A stretch of 64,000 nt of DNA from Himantopus leucocephalus. Taxonomy: Eukaryota > Chordata > Aves > Charadriiformes > Recurvirostridae. The notes under the pieces are model-generated. The model was not told the origin of the DNA. It saw nothing but the letters and a program-made list of their open reading frames with translations, and did no database searches. Of this stretch, positions 12,422 through 26,384 are shown one piece after another; the first letter of the stretch is position 1; every line of letters starts with the position of its first letter. Made by a program: the position numbers and the translations under genes. The stretch spans positions 71,044,101-71,108,100 of the forward strand of contig RSEF01000004.1 in NCBI GenBank assembly GCA_003993805.1, given 5' to 3'.

Positions 12422-15400
12422 TCACTTCTGCCTCTCTGCTGATTCACTGCTGCTGCCGTGACACTGCACCCCACCATCTCCGGTTTCCCTGAGACTCACC
12501 CTGCTCATTAAGTATAATACACATTTTGGACCTAAGGCTAGGCTTTTAGGACTAATCATTTTAATATTAGAAACAGAGATTCCAGGATCAAATCAGAGGT
12601 AAAACACAGTACTGTTCTGCACTTAAAAACACTCTCTCTGTGCCATTTCAGTGTGTGTCTCCACAAAGTCCTCCAACGTGTCCAGGCTGCGGAGATGGGA
12701 AGTGAGCGTTCCCATGGCCATCCATCTCCTGTCCTCCCCTCTCCCTGCCCACCTCCTCTCCCCTCAATCATTATCTCCATCCTAGCTCTTATACTGCACT
12801 ATTTTGTCTTCCCGCTCCTAATTTGCTTACGCTGTGAATGTAAACTTAATGACTTGAACTTTATCATCCCCTTTTAATAGTACCGCTCTCTAGGATAAGG
12901 TGACATAACATACCTTTTGAAACCTTTATGCTACACACAGCATACAAATGTGACACATATTAATCGGACAAGCCTTCTGTCACTCTATGAACTGCAGCGT
13001 ATTCTCAGCGAGACCCATATGGACAAACACAGGTGCAGCATTGAGGTGTTCTGTCCACACTGCCTGTCCCTGTTTTCAGTTTAAAGATTTTGACATCACA
13101 GCTACCCCAGTAAACTGGGAATTGAGGCGATTTTTTTTAGGGAGAAGCACTGTGAAGTTATATTCGTTAGTATTCATTGATAATTTTCCACGAGGAAGTT
13201 AGTAATTTCATATTTGCTGCAGAGTCTGGAAGGTACACAGTAATTAAAAGATGGAAAGGTTTGAATAAGTATCTACCTTTCGAAGACTGAATGCGGCGTG
13301 GGTTTTGTAGGAAAAATTATCTGATATCTGAAGGACTGTGTCAAGATGCATACTTACAAGAAGAGATGTTAAGACTGCCTGAAGCGCCTTCTTTCAGTCA
13401 TTTTCTGTTCTGTATTTGATTACGCAACTTTACCGTTCCTGTAACTTAGAAGTAGCGTTGAATGGATTCTAAAACACTTACTTCCAAGAAAGGAACATTT
13501 AGAGAGATTCAGGTGCCTAAATATAAGAAGAGCTGTCTAATGTCATTTGAGATGCTCTGAGAAGCCCGTCTGGCTTGCAGCTGCCGCTCCAGCAGGGCAC
13601 AAATCCTGCCATAAATCCTGTGTCAAAGCTGCCAACACATTTAGATGACTCCAGCAACTGCCGTCATCTCCAAAGGCATTATGTTTAGGTACCTGAATTT
13701 CCCCATTTAAATTACATTTGAATACTGAAAACAGAGAGTCATCAGATAAACTCAGATATAATTTCAGCCAGGATTTCCTAGCCACAGTGCACGATTACTC
13801 TCATTTCTCTATTTCAGTCATTCCTGCTTAGTTTCGAGTTTATTGCCTCTCGGGGTCTCCGGGCAATTTTGGTGAAATGGCTGACAAATCAGAAGCGGCT
13901 GCGGGAGCGTCGTCTGAGGAAATGCTTGTCTGCATTCAGAAACCGGCAGACGTGGCATTTCCACTCAGCCCACTAATCCCCACGCAACTGGGGTTAAAGT
14001 TAGAAGCGTGCAAGTGCTGCCTCTTCTCACCCTGTTTTGCTGGTTTATGCTGGTTTGGGGATTGGGGGTTTCGCCAGAAACTTGTCCCCGAAGGAGGCAT
14101 GACTTGCACTGACAGAGAAGGGAAAAATGTTTCTGCAGTCTTAGGGCAGGCATGGGAACAGGCAGAAGAGACGACAGGACTATGGCAAGGTTACGCAGGT
14201 ACCCCTGATATTATTCCCATCAGGCGAATCTGGTCTGTGATGCTCTTTAACAGGCTGAGTTCTACTGTCCAAAGAAACCTAATGCGGATGCTGCAAGCTT
14301 AAAAGCTCACAAAATATATGTTGTCGGAAGATTAAGGTCTCCTAATGATTTTTCTTAAGCTTGCATGTGTTCTGCAATCTCTATTTTAAGGTTACTTTCT
14401 GGTTGCAGAAATAACCTTTGGCATGCCTTCTTTAGCTAACACGTGAGACTTTGCAGCTAGAAACTGTGCTAAACAATTTTCCCACCTAATTTCAATGGAG
14501 TTAAGTACCTAGACTTCTTTCCGCATTTGGCCACCAAACCCTGTTTATATTAGAAAACGTTTAATAATTTTTTATATGAGCAGAACATCCTCTTTGCTGT
14601 GGGTCAGCTTATGTTCAGAAAAGAGCTTTTCTATCAGTCCAGGTCATATTATTTTGCGAATCAGAATAAACTGTACTAGGAAAAGGACTGTTTTAGTGTG
14701 GGTTTATATCTACAGTAGAGTTTTCAGCGCTGCTTCTAAGTTAGGGTGTGACTTTTTTTATGTTACTACCTGACATCCATGCAGGCAACAGCTTGTAAGT
14801 GCAGCTTAGACCAAACAAGGTGAACTTTACTGGGCTCGGTAAAGTGTTAATACCATCAGTAGCAACAGGCACGTGACAAATGTTTTCATCACTGGCAGAC
14901 ATCAGGAAGCTGGTGAGACCGGCTGAGCTATTCCAGATGCTTTCCTGGAGACACGGTCAAGCTACTCTGAGTATCGCTACCTTGTGAAAATCAGTTTTAC
15001 TTAAGGCATCTCTGTGTGGATACTCCAATGGAGAGACACCCCACGCTTTCAACCATTTTGCAAAATATGGGTCGAATATATCTTAGAGCAAGAAATACCC
15101 GTTTTAAAAATGTGATGTCTATAAATACTTACATGCTCTGAGTAACAATGATGTTTTCTTCCTCCCGTGTCCTGGGTGCCTTTTAGACCACGGGATCTGA
15201 GTAGGGTTGATCTTTTGTTGCTTTTTTTTGTGCAGAGTGACCTTTAAGTTTAGCTGTTGCTATTACACCCCAACATAAAGCAAACTGCAGACAAGAATAG
15301 CAGTGTAAACACGACAGACAAGCCTTCTGTGTAGGAACTGTGATGTCCCCTTCCCTGTCTCAAAAGCACATCGCATACCCCAGCACATGTAGGCACCAAA

Positions 15401-15464
15401 GCTGAAAAAAAAAGAAAAAAAATGCTCAGTTCCAAACTAGTTCCGTTAAAAAAATTTATTTGTC

Positions 15465-15478
15465 GTTGCCATGGTAAT
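15465..15478. promoter_or_regulatory. Candidate RFX X-box
   Basis: GTTGCCATGGTAAT matches the palindromic RFX-family X-box (GTTGCCATGGYAAC type) except for the last base. CCAAGGTCA, an extended nuclear-receptor half site of NR5A type, lies about 60 bp away at 15541-15549. Function is inferred only from motif match. Confidence 0.4.
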
Positions 15479-17955
15479 TATACACTTAACAAGGCAGTTA
15501 TAGTCTGGAAAGTTATGCTGCGGATGAAAAAGGCAGCGTCCCAAGGTCACAGAATGTGGTCCCCAAAGACATATGTGCGGAGATTTAATTCCTTTTTGTC
15601 CCTTTGTCCTGTGATATGTTTTTACGTTAGCTGTATAAGCTCACCATTAAGAATATCAAACCTTGTTATCTCTCTTTCTTTTGCCTGTCATTGTAGGGTT
15701 GCTGCTGGAACTGAGAAATTTGGGGAAGGACTTGGGAGCCCCATCGGCCTCTTTCTTATTCTGGACAATGAGGGGACAGCAGGAGAAGCAGCTCTGCTCC
15801 TCTGTCTGCCCTCACAGGACCTCCTGTGACTTCTAAGAAACCTTGCTCTGCTGCATAAAACTTAGGTTGTTCTGAGAAATGATATAAAAAGATAATTTTT
15901 TTCTATCTGTGCATCAGATAGTGTTATTTGTACATCCATTATCTGATGTGTTTTCCCCCGTTGCTCTGTGTGGGTCTTTCACACAACAAAAAAGGGAGTT
16001 GAAAAGAGACTTTAAAAAAAGGAAAATATAGAGCCTCATAATTTAACAGAGGGGTTCAAAAGGAGGTGAGAAACCAACAAGCTTAAAAACTGTTTGTTTT
16101 AATCTCTCTACTGCTTTCATGACACAGGTATTTAAATAACTGTAGGCTCAGTGACTTTTTTGTTCCAAGACAAGAGCCCAGATTTGGCGACTCCCTGTAA
16201 ACAGGGCAGAAACCATTGCACCTGGTTCAAGCGGAGCCATCTTTCTCCTCATGTGATCATGAACCTTATGAGTCCTAACCTCAATATTTCCAGTATTTCG
16301 CCGTAGTTTTTCTTATCACACCTGTATCTCCGTTCTTTCAAGTCCCAAATTTCAAAGATCACAGCTATGTTTTCATAAGAAAAGCTTGAAACCCGTAGCC
16401 ACGACCACATGGCAAAATACAGCCCTGTTAACAGTAAGCGACCTCTCTTCTGAGCCTTCAGATGAGAGGCAGCAAAAAGTGACAGACATATTTCAGCGGC
16501 CAAATCTGTCCACATACCACCCTTTTTACGTTAGTCATCCCTCACTGAAGGAGAACTCGAATTTTGTTTTTTTATAACTGCTCTCCAAGTGTGTTTCCTG
16601 TCTCATAATTCTGCTTTACTTACACCATAAGCTCCTGGGAGCAAGGATCACATCATATCATATGCTTGCACAGCATCCAGCTTGAGGGCTAACACAGTAT
16701 TGCTATGGTAAAGAAAAAGTTCGGAAGTTAGAGGAAAAGCTTACTGAAATAGATATGGAAGGGGAGCGGAGAAGAACAGCCTCTTTTTATACTGAGGACA
16801 TAGGGAAGCAAAGCTTACAGTATCTGTCTTTGACCTTTAAGAAGAAAAAGAAGAAAAAAAAATCTGAGCTTGTTTGCATGAAGAATCAGCGCTGATCTAG
16901 GGCAAACCCTCTGTTAGAAACCAAGGATTTGACCTCAGTCTGACACACAGTGGAGAAATTTGCAACACTAACAGTCATTTGACTCTTATAACACACCACG
17001 CTGTGTTCATACAATCAGCCCAGATAAGAGGAAAGTCTCCCCGTCTTATTTCTTCCCTTTAATTCATTCCTTTCATCTTATTTTTTTTTGCAAACCTCTC
17101 TGGCATATTCCACACTAAATGTGCTTCTACCTCTAATGAAATGGGAGATGGAGCTGCAAGAAACTGGGATTCACCTGAAGATGCTGTTTCTCTTACACTC
17201 ATTTAGTCTTTCTAGGACTGAATGGACTGTTCTTATGGCAATGTACTCTTTAATCTGCATTAATTTCTTCAGTTACACGGTAACGGCTGATGCATTGTAG
17301 TAATCACTGACAAATAGACTTGGTTGGAGTAGGCAAATTGGATTTGTAGCAGAAGGAAAAAAAAGTCTCAAATGCAAGGAAAACAAAAGCCTAATTCCTG
17401 TGTATGCATTGACAGGATGAACCTGAGCTCAGATCAAAAGCATTTCTCTGAATAAGCCATTTTTGCAAGAACAGAGAGCTTAAGACAGCTGAGAAATGCT
17501 TCCAGAATGAAAAATTCCAGAATGCCGAAGATTTGTTAAATGGAAAATAAAACTTGTCTGCCCAACTGGTCCTTCATCAGCTCTCCAAGTACAGAACAAG
17601 TACAGAACGGTACTTCTTGAACTGCTGCTGTCTGACCATCTCAGGTCCTTTCGTTCAGACAGTTTACCATATTAAAGAGGAGGAAAATTGAGAGCTAACT
17701 GAAATGGACTGTATGGAAATGTAAAACAAACAACATCTCTGTTGTACTTGTCATTGCAAATGTTTCTCTTCATTTGGCTATCGCAACTGGTTTTGAAAAA
17801 GTACCTCTATAATTGATGTATTATTTTTCGTGCAAACAAGGCATAGAATTTCCTTAAAGCCTCAGGAATAAGGCCTCCAGATCCCATCGGACTGACCTAA
17901 AATCATGACTCATGCTTAAAATAACACATTTTGGATTCTTTTTATTTGCCTTTTA

Positions 17956-17980
17956 GATCTGATCTGATCTGATCTGATCT
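17956..17980. repeat. (GATCT)5 microsatellite
   Basis: Five perfect GATCT units in tandem. The unit is nearly self-complementary (GATC), so adenine-methylation or DpnII-type sites are clustered here by chance. Confidence 0.95.
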
Positions 17981-20900
17981 TCTAGGTGAAATCACTTCAC
18001 GTTTTACATTTTAAAAAAGCTGGAAATGTTATAGAATCTTTATTCCAAGAATGTAAGTTTTAAGAAATGCATCAAAAATCATGAAACTTGAAATTAAAAC
18101 ATGAGACTTGGCAGCAGTGGTGAGCAGTAATTCACTCTTCCAAGCACTTCCTCACCCTTTCAAATAGAAATTGCTAATCGTGAGAAAAAAATTCATAAAC
18201 GCAAATTTGTAAAGCACAGATCAAGCCAGCAACATATAATTAGTTCTTCTCTTTCTTTTTTTTTTTTTTTTCACATTTAAACCAAATGTAACATTAATTT
18301 CACTCGTCTATCTCCAGTTTCCCGGCACTGGTCTGAAAATACATGTAGAGAACAAGCCCAACTTAGCACCAGGATGCCCTTGTCTTGTCCAAATCTGTGT
18401 AAGTTCGGCAGCAGCAGATCACCTAGGTGTTTGCATACAAATTGATCCAAGTCTATTGACTTCCTTTTCTGTAGTTCTCTCCCATGTATTATGCAAAATT
18501 CAGCAGGCAGATATTATAATCAGCACATTAGTCACCGAGCAGACACCTCCAATTTCCTCGTAGCCTTCCAAAGTCACATTCTGCTGCCGCCGTTCTGAAC
18601 CTCGAGTATTTCCTGGAGTCTGCATCTCAGTGTGGGTATAATGACGCAGGACAAAACGAACATGCTACAATACCACAACAGATGACTTCTGCTGATCCCC
18701 AGGTGCACAGGCGTTCATGTGGACCCTTTGTGATCTGCGATAGAGGAGAAATTGCAGGAGCCCCGCAAAGTTTGGAAGGACACACATCCTCTTGTGGCGA
18801 GTGCAATCCAGCCTTGCTAATGAAATTCAGCCTTGCATTAGAAAGTCCAAACTACGCCGAGTAGTATCATTTTCTTGCCCATAGACTCCTAGACTCGCTG
18901 TCAATGTGAAAACTCAGGGTCTACCCACAGTTTTCACTGAAGAGTCTCATTCTGACAGAGCTTAGGAGTGGTGGCAGCTGAAGCTCCAGTGCTTTTGCTG
19001 CTGCCCAATGCCAGCACGGCACTCGCCGGTGACTTGTTGCTGCAATACTTTCCTACAGTAGCCAGGAGAATGGCAGGCTGGGGCAAGGAGGGTATGACGC
19101 CACAAAGTCAGGGGCTGAGCACTCTCGAAATCTGGCTCTGTCTCTTCTTGCCTTCTGGCATCAGCCACTGATCCTTCTCACTGGCATGGCAGAAAAATTC
19201 ACCCCATCAGCTGGTTCTGGTACCCACCTAGGGGAAGTCAGTCATCAGAGCTACAACTAGAGTTTTTGTCTGTCAGATGTGAAATATCATCCAGTGGTCG
19301 CTCCTACTTCTTGCCTGAATTCAACTGCTCTTTCCTTTATGGAGGTACTCTCCAGATGTTACTGGAACGCTATTTCCCATGCCTTGGAGATGCTTTTCCT
19401 CATCTCCAACTATGAGCCTTCCTGCCAAGGAGAGAAGAAGAGCAGAGCACTCCCCTCCTTTCTGCCTAGAGAAACATCCTGGGAAATGGTGCCATATGCC
19501 AGAATTTGAAGGAATTGCCTGGAGGATCCTGGGAGTGTGACTAAGCCCCTCAGGGTGTCTAGAAACACCTCGGTTTTCTTTTAAATGTTGCAAAAGCTGC
19601 TGTACTTTGAGAGCTGTGCTCGAGGCACGAAGGTAGCCTGAGGTTGGGGTGGGTTCCCTCCTCCCACATCGATGCTGTCCCTTCGCCTCGGGGCCTGATG
19701 GGGACAGGCAGGAGAGCCAGCAGCCCCCCAGACAACCCGGCTGATTGCGCTGACACACGGACAGCCGCCCTAATATCTCACTTTTCTCATTAACAGCAGA
19801 ATATCGTGTTCTGTTTAAGAATTTCAGCTGGTGCAGTATCTCAACACTCCGTTATACAAAAGCAATAATCTTAGGAAACGTTATTAAAATAGCAACAAAC
19901 ACACCCTTCATGCTGATTAATACAAAAAAGAGTTTTTCCAGTGGTTATTCTCCAGCCTAGAGCCCAATCCAAAACACACCAAAACACTCCATTCAGTCTT
20001 AATGGGTATAGGTTAAAGACCGTATCTTTTAACACAAGCTGAAATACTTATCTTAAGGTTAGCCACACTGATCCGAAACTTCGAGCTTGAGAAATCTGTC
20101 TGGAAATCTCTTACATTCAGACTTTATTTTTTATCTAGATTTCTGATACTTCCTGGTCTGTTCTGAGCAAAATACCAGCAAACCCACTTCTCTTCCCTCT
20201 CAGCATGCCTTTGCCATTGCTGGTCGAAACCGGGAAGTGTAGAAATGAGAAAATTGCAGTGTGGGGACAGTGAAAGGTGAAATTCTTCTGGGTACGTTCT
20301 GGTCAAAGGTTCATATTTATTCCTTCATTTCGTTTTTCACTATCACTTACAAATTTGCAGAAACGTTTCCTCAAGAAAGCTCGTCCTCAAGAACCATCAT
20401 ATTCCATGCTAAAATGATGCTCTGACATCTTCTGTGTAAGCAAGTTAACTCCCAACAACCTAAGGATCTGTGAGCCTTTTTCCAATCTGGTTTTCAGTAA
20501 ACTGTAATTGCTACAAAACATTTTAGATTCTGATAATGATTTACATATTTTCTTTTGAGTTCTGCTATATTTCGATAGCATAGATGGCAAACTGTTTTAC
20601 TGTAGATAAATGCAACTGTGGGTTTGTGACTTTACTAATGATCATGAGTCAATAAGTCTCATGATACCTACAGTAGCTTGCTAGATAAAGGAATATGCTG
20701 ATGCTTATCTCTGCAGAAAGATATAATAGTTAGAAAAGCTTAGTAATGCTGACTGTCCCTCAGCTGTGCATTGCTTAGGCTTATGGCAGGTCAGTTTAGA
20801 GCTAAATGCAAGTCCAGCTGCCAATATCTGCAATTCGTTCCGTATTCTCTGCCAAAAAAAATCCTTTCTGAAATGTCCCATGCTACTGTCTCACCAGACT

Positions 20901-23712
20901 AAATATTGTCTGCTAGCTTAATCCTAGAGAGAAGCAGAAAAGGAGTGCAAAATTATGCTTTTAAAGAATGTTCCCTTTTGATTTTCACTTTTTAGAGGCA
21001 AAATGTTAATGCTGGAAACCTGCAAAAATGGACTACTAAAGAACTACAAATGTGCTTTGCTTTGTGGATCACCGTGAAGAGAATTAGCTTTTAGCTGAGA
21101 GAGTTTGAAGGAAGCTGGGAGGAGGAGGAGGTATGGGCCATTAAGTAAACCTAAGCAGCTTATGCTACCTTACGTTTATTTAGGCATGGATGGGATTAGC
21201 TGCGGGCTGATTAAAGGAGGCTATAGAGAAGGAGGCAACGGGGGACGGTGCTGCAGATCTAGCCACGCTGCAGGAGATCTGAGCAACACGTTGCTGTGGA
21301 AAAAAGCTTGTGCATTAATAGTCCTGCAATACTGCCTGGAAGCCCTGGAGGTGGGGTTGAGGTGCTTGGCACCTCTTGGAACTGGAGCTGAGAGGTTCCT
21401 TCGTACGCCGAGGAGACACCCAGGCTCACCTAGTGCACCAGCCGGCTGTGCCTTGGGGAACAACCTGGGCTTCCCTGGGCTTTCCTAAACAACATGAGGG
21501 CTAAGGCCAGGAAGAAAGCCTGGGAGGGAGGCAGCAGGCTGGAGAGTTGGTGGCCTATAGCTGTGCCACCTTAAAATAACTCACAGGCAACGTACCCCTA
21601 AAAAAATACATGTGCAGCAGCTACTCAAATCCCTCCTCTGTAATTGGTTCCCAGGGCTGATGGCCTCACACAGTATAGGGATTTGCATACGGATCATTTT
21701 TTTCCACAATAACCATCTCTTTAGTTATTGTGCAAATCAGATACCCTGAAGCAAAGAGTACACAACTGCTGTTGTGGAGTTACAACTATTGTTATGACTC
21801 AGGAAAAGAGCCATCTCTGCATCCGATGCAGTAACCCCATTGTAGTACGAAGGCAAAGTTTGATGGAAGCATCTGCAGTCGATTCAGAAGGCGGCCAGCC
21901 TGATTCCCAGCAGATCTGCAGAGCCGGAGCAGGGCTAGTCCCGCTTCTGCTGGACCAAACCGTGAATCTCCCAGGAAATCTGGCAGGAGTGCCTTCGCAA
22001 TCAAGCCATATACAAGTATTAAGGAGAGAAAAAAGCAAGAAACTTCATTTCTGAGCTGACCAGAAAGAAAGCTAGCTGAGTTTAAATGGAGATGTTTAAT
22101 GAAATTTTACAAGTATTTGCTGGAAACTCCTCACTGTTGGTTCATTCTTGAAAATGGTGTCGTGTTGTTTAGTTAAACTGCTCTCTCAGCACTATTCAAA
22201 ATGCTCAGATTGGAGAGCTGACAGGGATGTGCCATGGTTTTCTTTTTCCTAAGTTGTCTCTTCTTAAAGAAATACAGTTGAAACATGTCAAACGAGAGAA
22301 CTGTGACTGGCAGTTGAGCTGTTGCATGTTTTCCAGGAGCTCTGTTAGTGGCTGTCAAAGAGAAATCACGTGTGAGCCAGGGAAAGTGGGCAGAGGGGAA
22401 ATACCAGTAGTTTCCGAAAGGAGATCTTTGGGCTTAGGAGGGCCCGAAGAAGACCTTTTCTCTTGTGATTTCTTTGGGTTCTGCTTTCTGCTGGCCGGCC
22501 TTGGTTTGGGAAATTAAAGGGGGATAAGACTGGGTTGGATCTTTTTGTCTTTTGTCTAGAAATCCAGAGATGAGGATTGCACCTCGATGCATTTCTGAAG
22601 CGCTTCAAGACCATGTCCTCCTGACCACCTCTTTACGTGTGGAACTATGCTTTTTTGTTGCTGATCCTGGTAAATTTTCCAGCGGAAATGCAGATCCCTT
22701 AACAAACTGAGCCTGCCCAGATCGACACGTTCCTGGTATGAGCTACCTTTGTCTGCTCACCTTGGGAATATTTTACCAATATCCAGGGGTTCACGGACCG
22801 GAGCAAAACCCCAGTGCCACGGAATAAGCTCCTCCGCACAGAAACGCAGTTGGTTTGGGTTTGCCAGATAGGAGAGGCTGTGATTTTGGCCATGCTCATC
22901 CACAGGTGGACACCTGTACCCATCCCCTCACCACCATTTCCCGCCCGCTCCGCAAAACTCTTGCTTCACGTGAAAATAGAAAACGTTGGCGTGGCGTTGA
23001 ATATAAATGGGCAAATGGGTGGGTTTTGAGGAGTGATTTGCTTCCCAGACACTAGATGGAGCTGGGTAACTGAGGTTCGTTGCCAGCCTCCCTCCAGGCT
23101 GCGGGTGGTGGAGGAGCCGAGGGAAGCGGTGGGGTTGGCAGTCGCTCCCACTGCCACCTCCTAGAAGCTGGTGCCAGGGCTCCGTAACAGGGTTTGCTTT
23201 TTTTATTAGCCACAATAGCCTTACACAGCAAGGCTAGCCTCATCCTGACATGACATGAAATAGGTCAGTATTTGGATAGACAGATTTATTGTGCAGTTTG
23301 CATTTAGGCTTAACGGTTAAAATAAATAGTTCTTTTCTTCCCTTGGGAGCTGATGAGCCAGGCTCACTCCCAAACAACTGAAGACTTCTGTACTTTTTGA
23401 CAAACGCAGTTCTCCAATTAAGAACAGTAAATAGGATTATACGGGCTGAAAAGGCTCTTTATCGCTAGAAAGTTTGTATGTGGGAAGTGGGGGTCTCTCT
23501 TTAGCCCTCATTGTAATTCTTTTAAAATACAAACTAATGATTTTGTCACATCCAGAGTTCAGGCTTTTCAAAGGCAAAAGCTGCTTAAAGGCAGCCAGCC
23601 TTCTGAGAGGAGAGATCTGCATCCGTATGATTAATTCTGTGTAATATATGCAGAATTAATATATATTTTTTAATCAAAGCCTTTAAAATGCAATCTTTGC
23701 TTTAAGCCATGC

Positions 23713-23758
23713 AAAAAAAAAAAAAAAAAAAAANNNNNNNNNNNNNNNAAAAAAAAAA
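23713..23758. repeat. Poly-A tract with 15-N estimated gap
   Basis: A run of A is interrupted by 15 N at 23734-23748 and continues as A. This is a homopolymer gap of estimated length. Confidence 0.95.
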
Positions 23759-26157
23759 GAAGTCATACTTATTTTCCTTTCAGGACAGTTTTTTTATTAT
23801 GTGAGGCTGATATGGATATTTATTTGTCTTTAAATCAAAGCGGAATAAATGTCGCAGGTCAGAAAAGGCCAAATAGTTTAGCACATCGGGAACTCGGTGT
23901 GACAGCTGTCTGCCAGCTGCTTTAAAGATACCGCAAACCCAGTGCAGAGGAGACAGAAAATAACCTGTTCGTAAGAGAAGTTTGATCCAAAACTCCAGCA
24001 GTGAGTACCTGGGTGATATTGTACAACATGAGGGCTTCCATCCTATATCACATGGCTGCAGATGTTCATATTATGTATACAATCATCTAATCTCTCTTGA
24101 CTCTAGAACATCTGTGACATAGATTAATTATGCATTGTGTAAAGACAAAGCGTGGTGATTTAATTAGTTTTCTGATTACTGGTTTTCAGTTCCATTGGCT
24201 CCCTCTCTTGTCCTTGTAATATGAAACAGGATTTACCAGTTTATTTTCCATATTTTTTCCTTCCTCTGCAATCCAGCTTTCTTAACAGGGCAGTTTTCCC
24301 TGGACTTTTCTCATTTTTGTCACTTCCCCATGGCCCTTCCATTTCTGCTATGTTTCTTTGAGATTAAGTGGCTAGAAATGTAAATATTAATCTAGGTGGA
24401 GAATACCATCTGTTTCCAGTTTGGTATCCTTGGCTTTTTTTGCATTCCAGATGCAGACTGATGACATGAATTGCAATATGCAGAGAATACAGTGATGATG
24501 ATATTGTAAGACAGACAAATGATGCCCTGGACTTGCTACAGTATAATTTACACTGCTATAGATTGCGTTTATGCCCTTTCTATTGGCATCATTTTCTTAA
24601 GAAATCCATAAAAGGTCAAGTAGTACTTGTATTTTTGTCATTTAGCTACCATTTTGGAAGGTTTCTTTTATCCCCCAGTTCTGTTTTTCTCCAGGGACAG
24701 GTATACCTCTTAGAGCCTGTTATTAGCTGGGTTCACAGCCTCCCACGCTTCTAATTTGCAGCCAAATTTGGACTGCTTTCTTCTGCTTGTGAAGTTCCTC
24801 AGGTCTGCTGGGCATTGAGATGGCATGGCAATTCCTATCTTTTCCTTACAGCTTGATGCTGAGCTGGCTCGTCTGCTCTCCTGTTCCCGATTTCTCCTCT
24901 CAAATTGTTTTGGGGGCAATCACTTTAGTCAAATGATGAGAAATAAAAAGCAAAAAATAGGGTTTAAAAAAAATTTGAAATCCAGTCAACGTTTATTTTT
25001 GGTATTTATGTACTGCTCTTTGCTTTCTCTGCACTTCTGCAGGAACAGGGAGGGATCTGATGAAAGATGCCCAAGTCTAAGCACTTTCATGGCTCATCTC
25101 ACATGTGGGAATACATAGATTTTCAGCGCTGAGCAAAGAATCTGCATATGCTTTAGAGGAGACCGCATTTTGCATTTTTACTGTAATTTTCCCCAGCTTG
25201 CTTGTACTTGAAACGTGCCTTCGTTCTTCGATAAAGGAGAAGTGAGCTAGCCAGGGTGGGAGAGCGGAGCTCAGTGTGGAGCAAGGCACGTTGCAGCTGC
25301 AGTTGTTGGAAATAGTCTTTTAACGTCCTGGCTTGATGCCCCTGTTTTCTTGGTGCCCAAGGCAGTTTCGCACATTTCCTAGCAATCCATCTGTGAAAGA
25401 TGGAAATGCAGCAACAATGCTCAATGCACAAGCATCAGTGAAGACAGAGGAAGAGCCTTTACTCTCAGTGGCTGAGCCCAGTAAGACACTGAGAGACTCA
25501 TTCAGTTCGGTTGACACATGCTGCAGAGCAAAAGGATGTTTAGGAAAAAAATCTTTACAACACACTATAAAACACACATCTGCAAGTGACTGTAATCGCT
25601 GATGTACCTCTGCACCAACACAGATGTGTAGAAAATTGAGGTTCTGAAAAGAAGTTTGAAGAAAAAGTGGTGGCTGACTGCAGAACAGGTTTTTGTTTAT
25701 AGGTATCAGTTGGGATTAGAAAATTACAAAATCGCGTTTTGACACCATGAAAAGCCACTGCTGATCTCTTGGAAGGTGAAGTTTCAATACATATGTCCTC
25801 AGTGACTTTCAATTAAAGCACTTCAATTTTACCTGAAGTCTGTGCGGTAAAATATTTATTATCACCCTCAGGGACATAGGATTTTCCTGTTTTAAATAAA
25901 TAAAAAATGTGGCCTGTTTGCTTAGCACCCAATACTTACTTTTATAGATGAGATATATCCTTTTCATCTATAATTAATTCCTCCCGAGCCTTTCAGTTTT
26001 GAGAAGCATCGTCTGTAGAAGAACTGGATGTTTAGTTTAGCTGGGGGATTTTCATGGAAGCGGGGATTAGACTAACTAGTACAAGAACGATTTGAAACTA
26101 CATGTGTAGGCTATCGATGTTTGGAGGCCGGCCTTTTCCTTTTTTTTCCTATAAGAG

Positions 26158-26384
26158 CTTGGTCTTTTCAAGCTCTACCTCAAAAGCCACTCTCTTTTCA
26201 ACGGTATTGACTATTCATCAAGTATTTGGTGTATTCTAGCCGATGCCCACTGAGGCTAAGATCCNCTTGGTCTTTTCAAGCTCTACCTCAAAAGCCACTC
26301 AAGGTACACCTCTCTTTTCAACAGTATTGACTATTCGTCGAGTATTTGGTGTATTCTAGCCGATGCCCACTGAGGCTAAGATCC
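26158..26384. repeat. Duplicated ~110-bp segment around single n at 26265
   Basis: Positions 26158-26264 (107 bp) and 26266-26384 (119 bp) are the same sequence. The second copy has a 12-bp insertion (within CAAGGTACACCTCT) and three substitutions. The pattern is that of two alleles, one with an indel, joined end to end. Confidence 0.92.

Larger units (their letters stand above)
10273..26157. other. Intergenic DNA, no gene recognised
   Basis: No coding gene or RNA gene is recognised. It contains the duplicated join at 11.25-11.51 kb, the n at 12421, a GATCT repeat and a poly-A gap. It also holds motif-rich candidates at 15.46-15.55, 23.05 and 24.12-24.17 kb. The open frame at 13877-14302 has no recognisable features. 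Confidence 0.7.
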
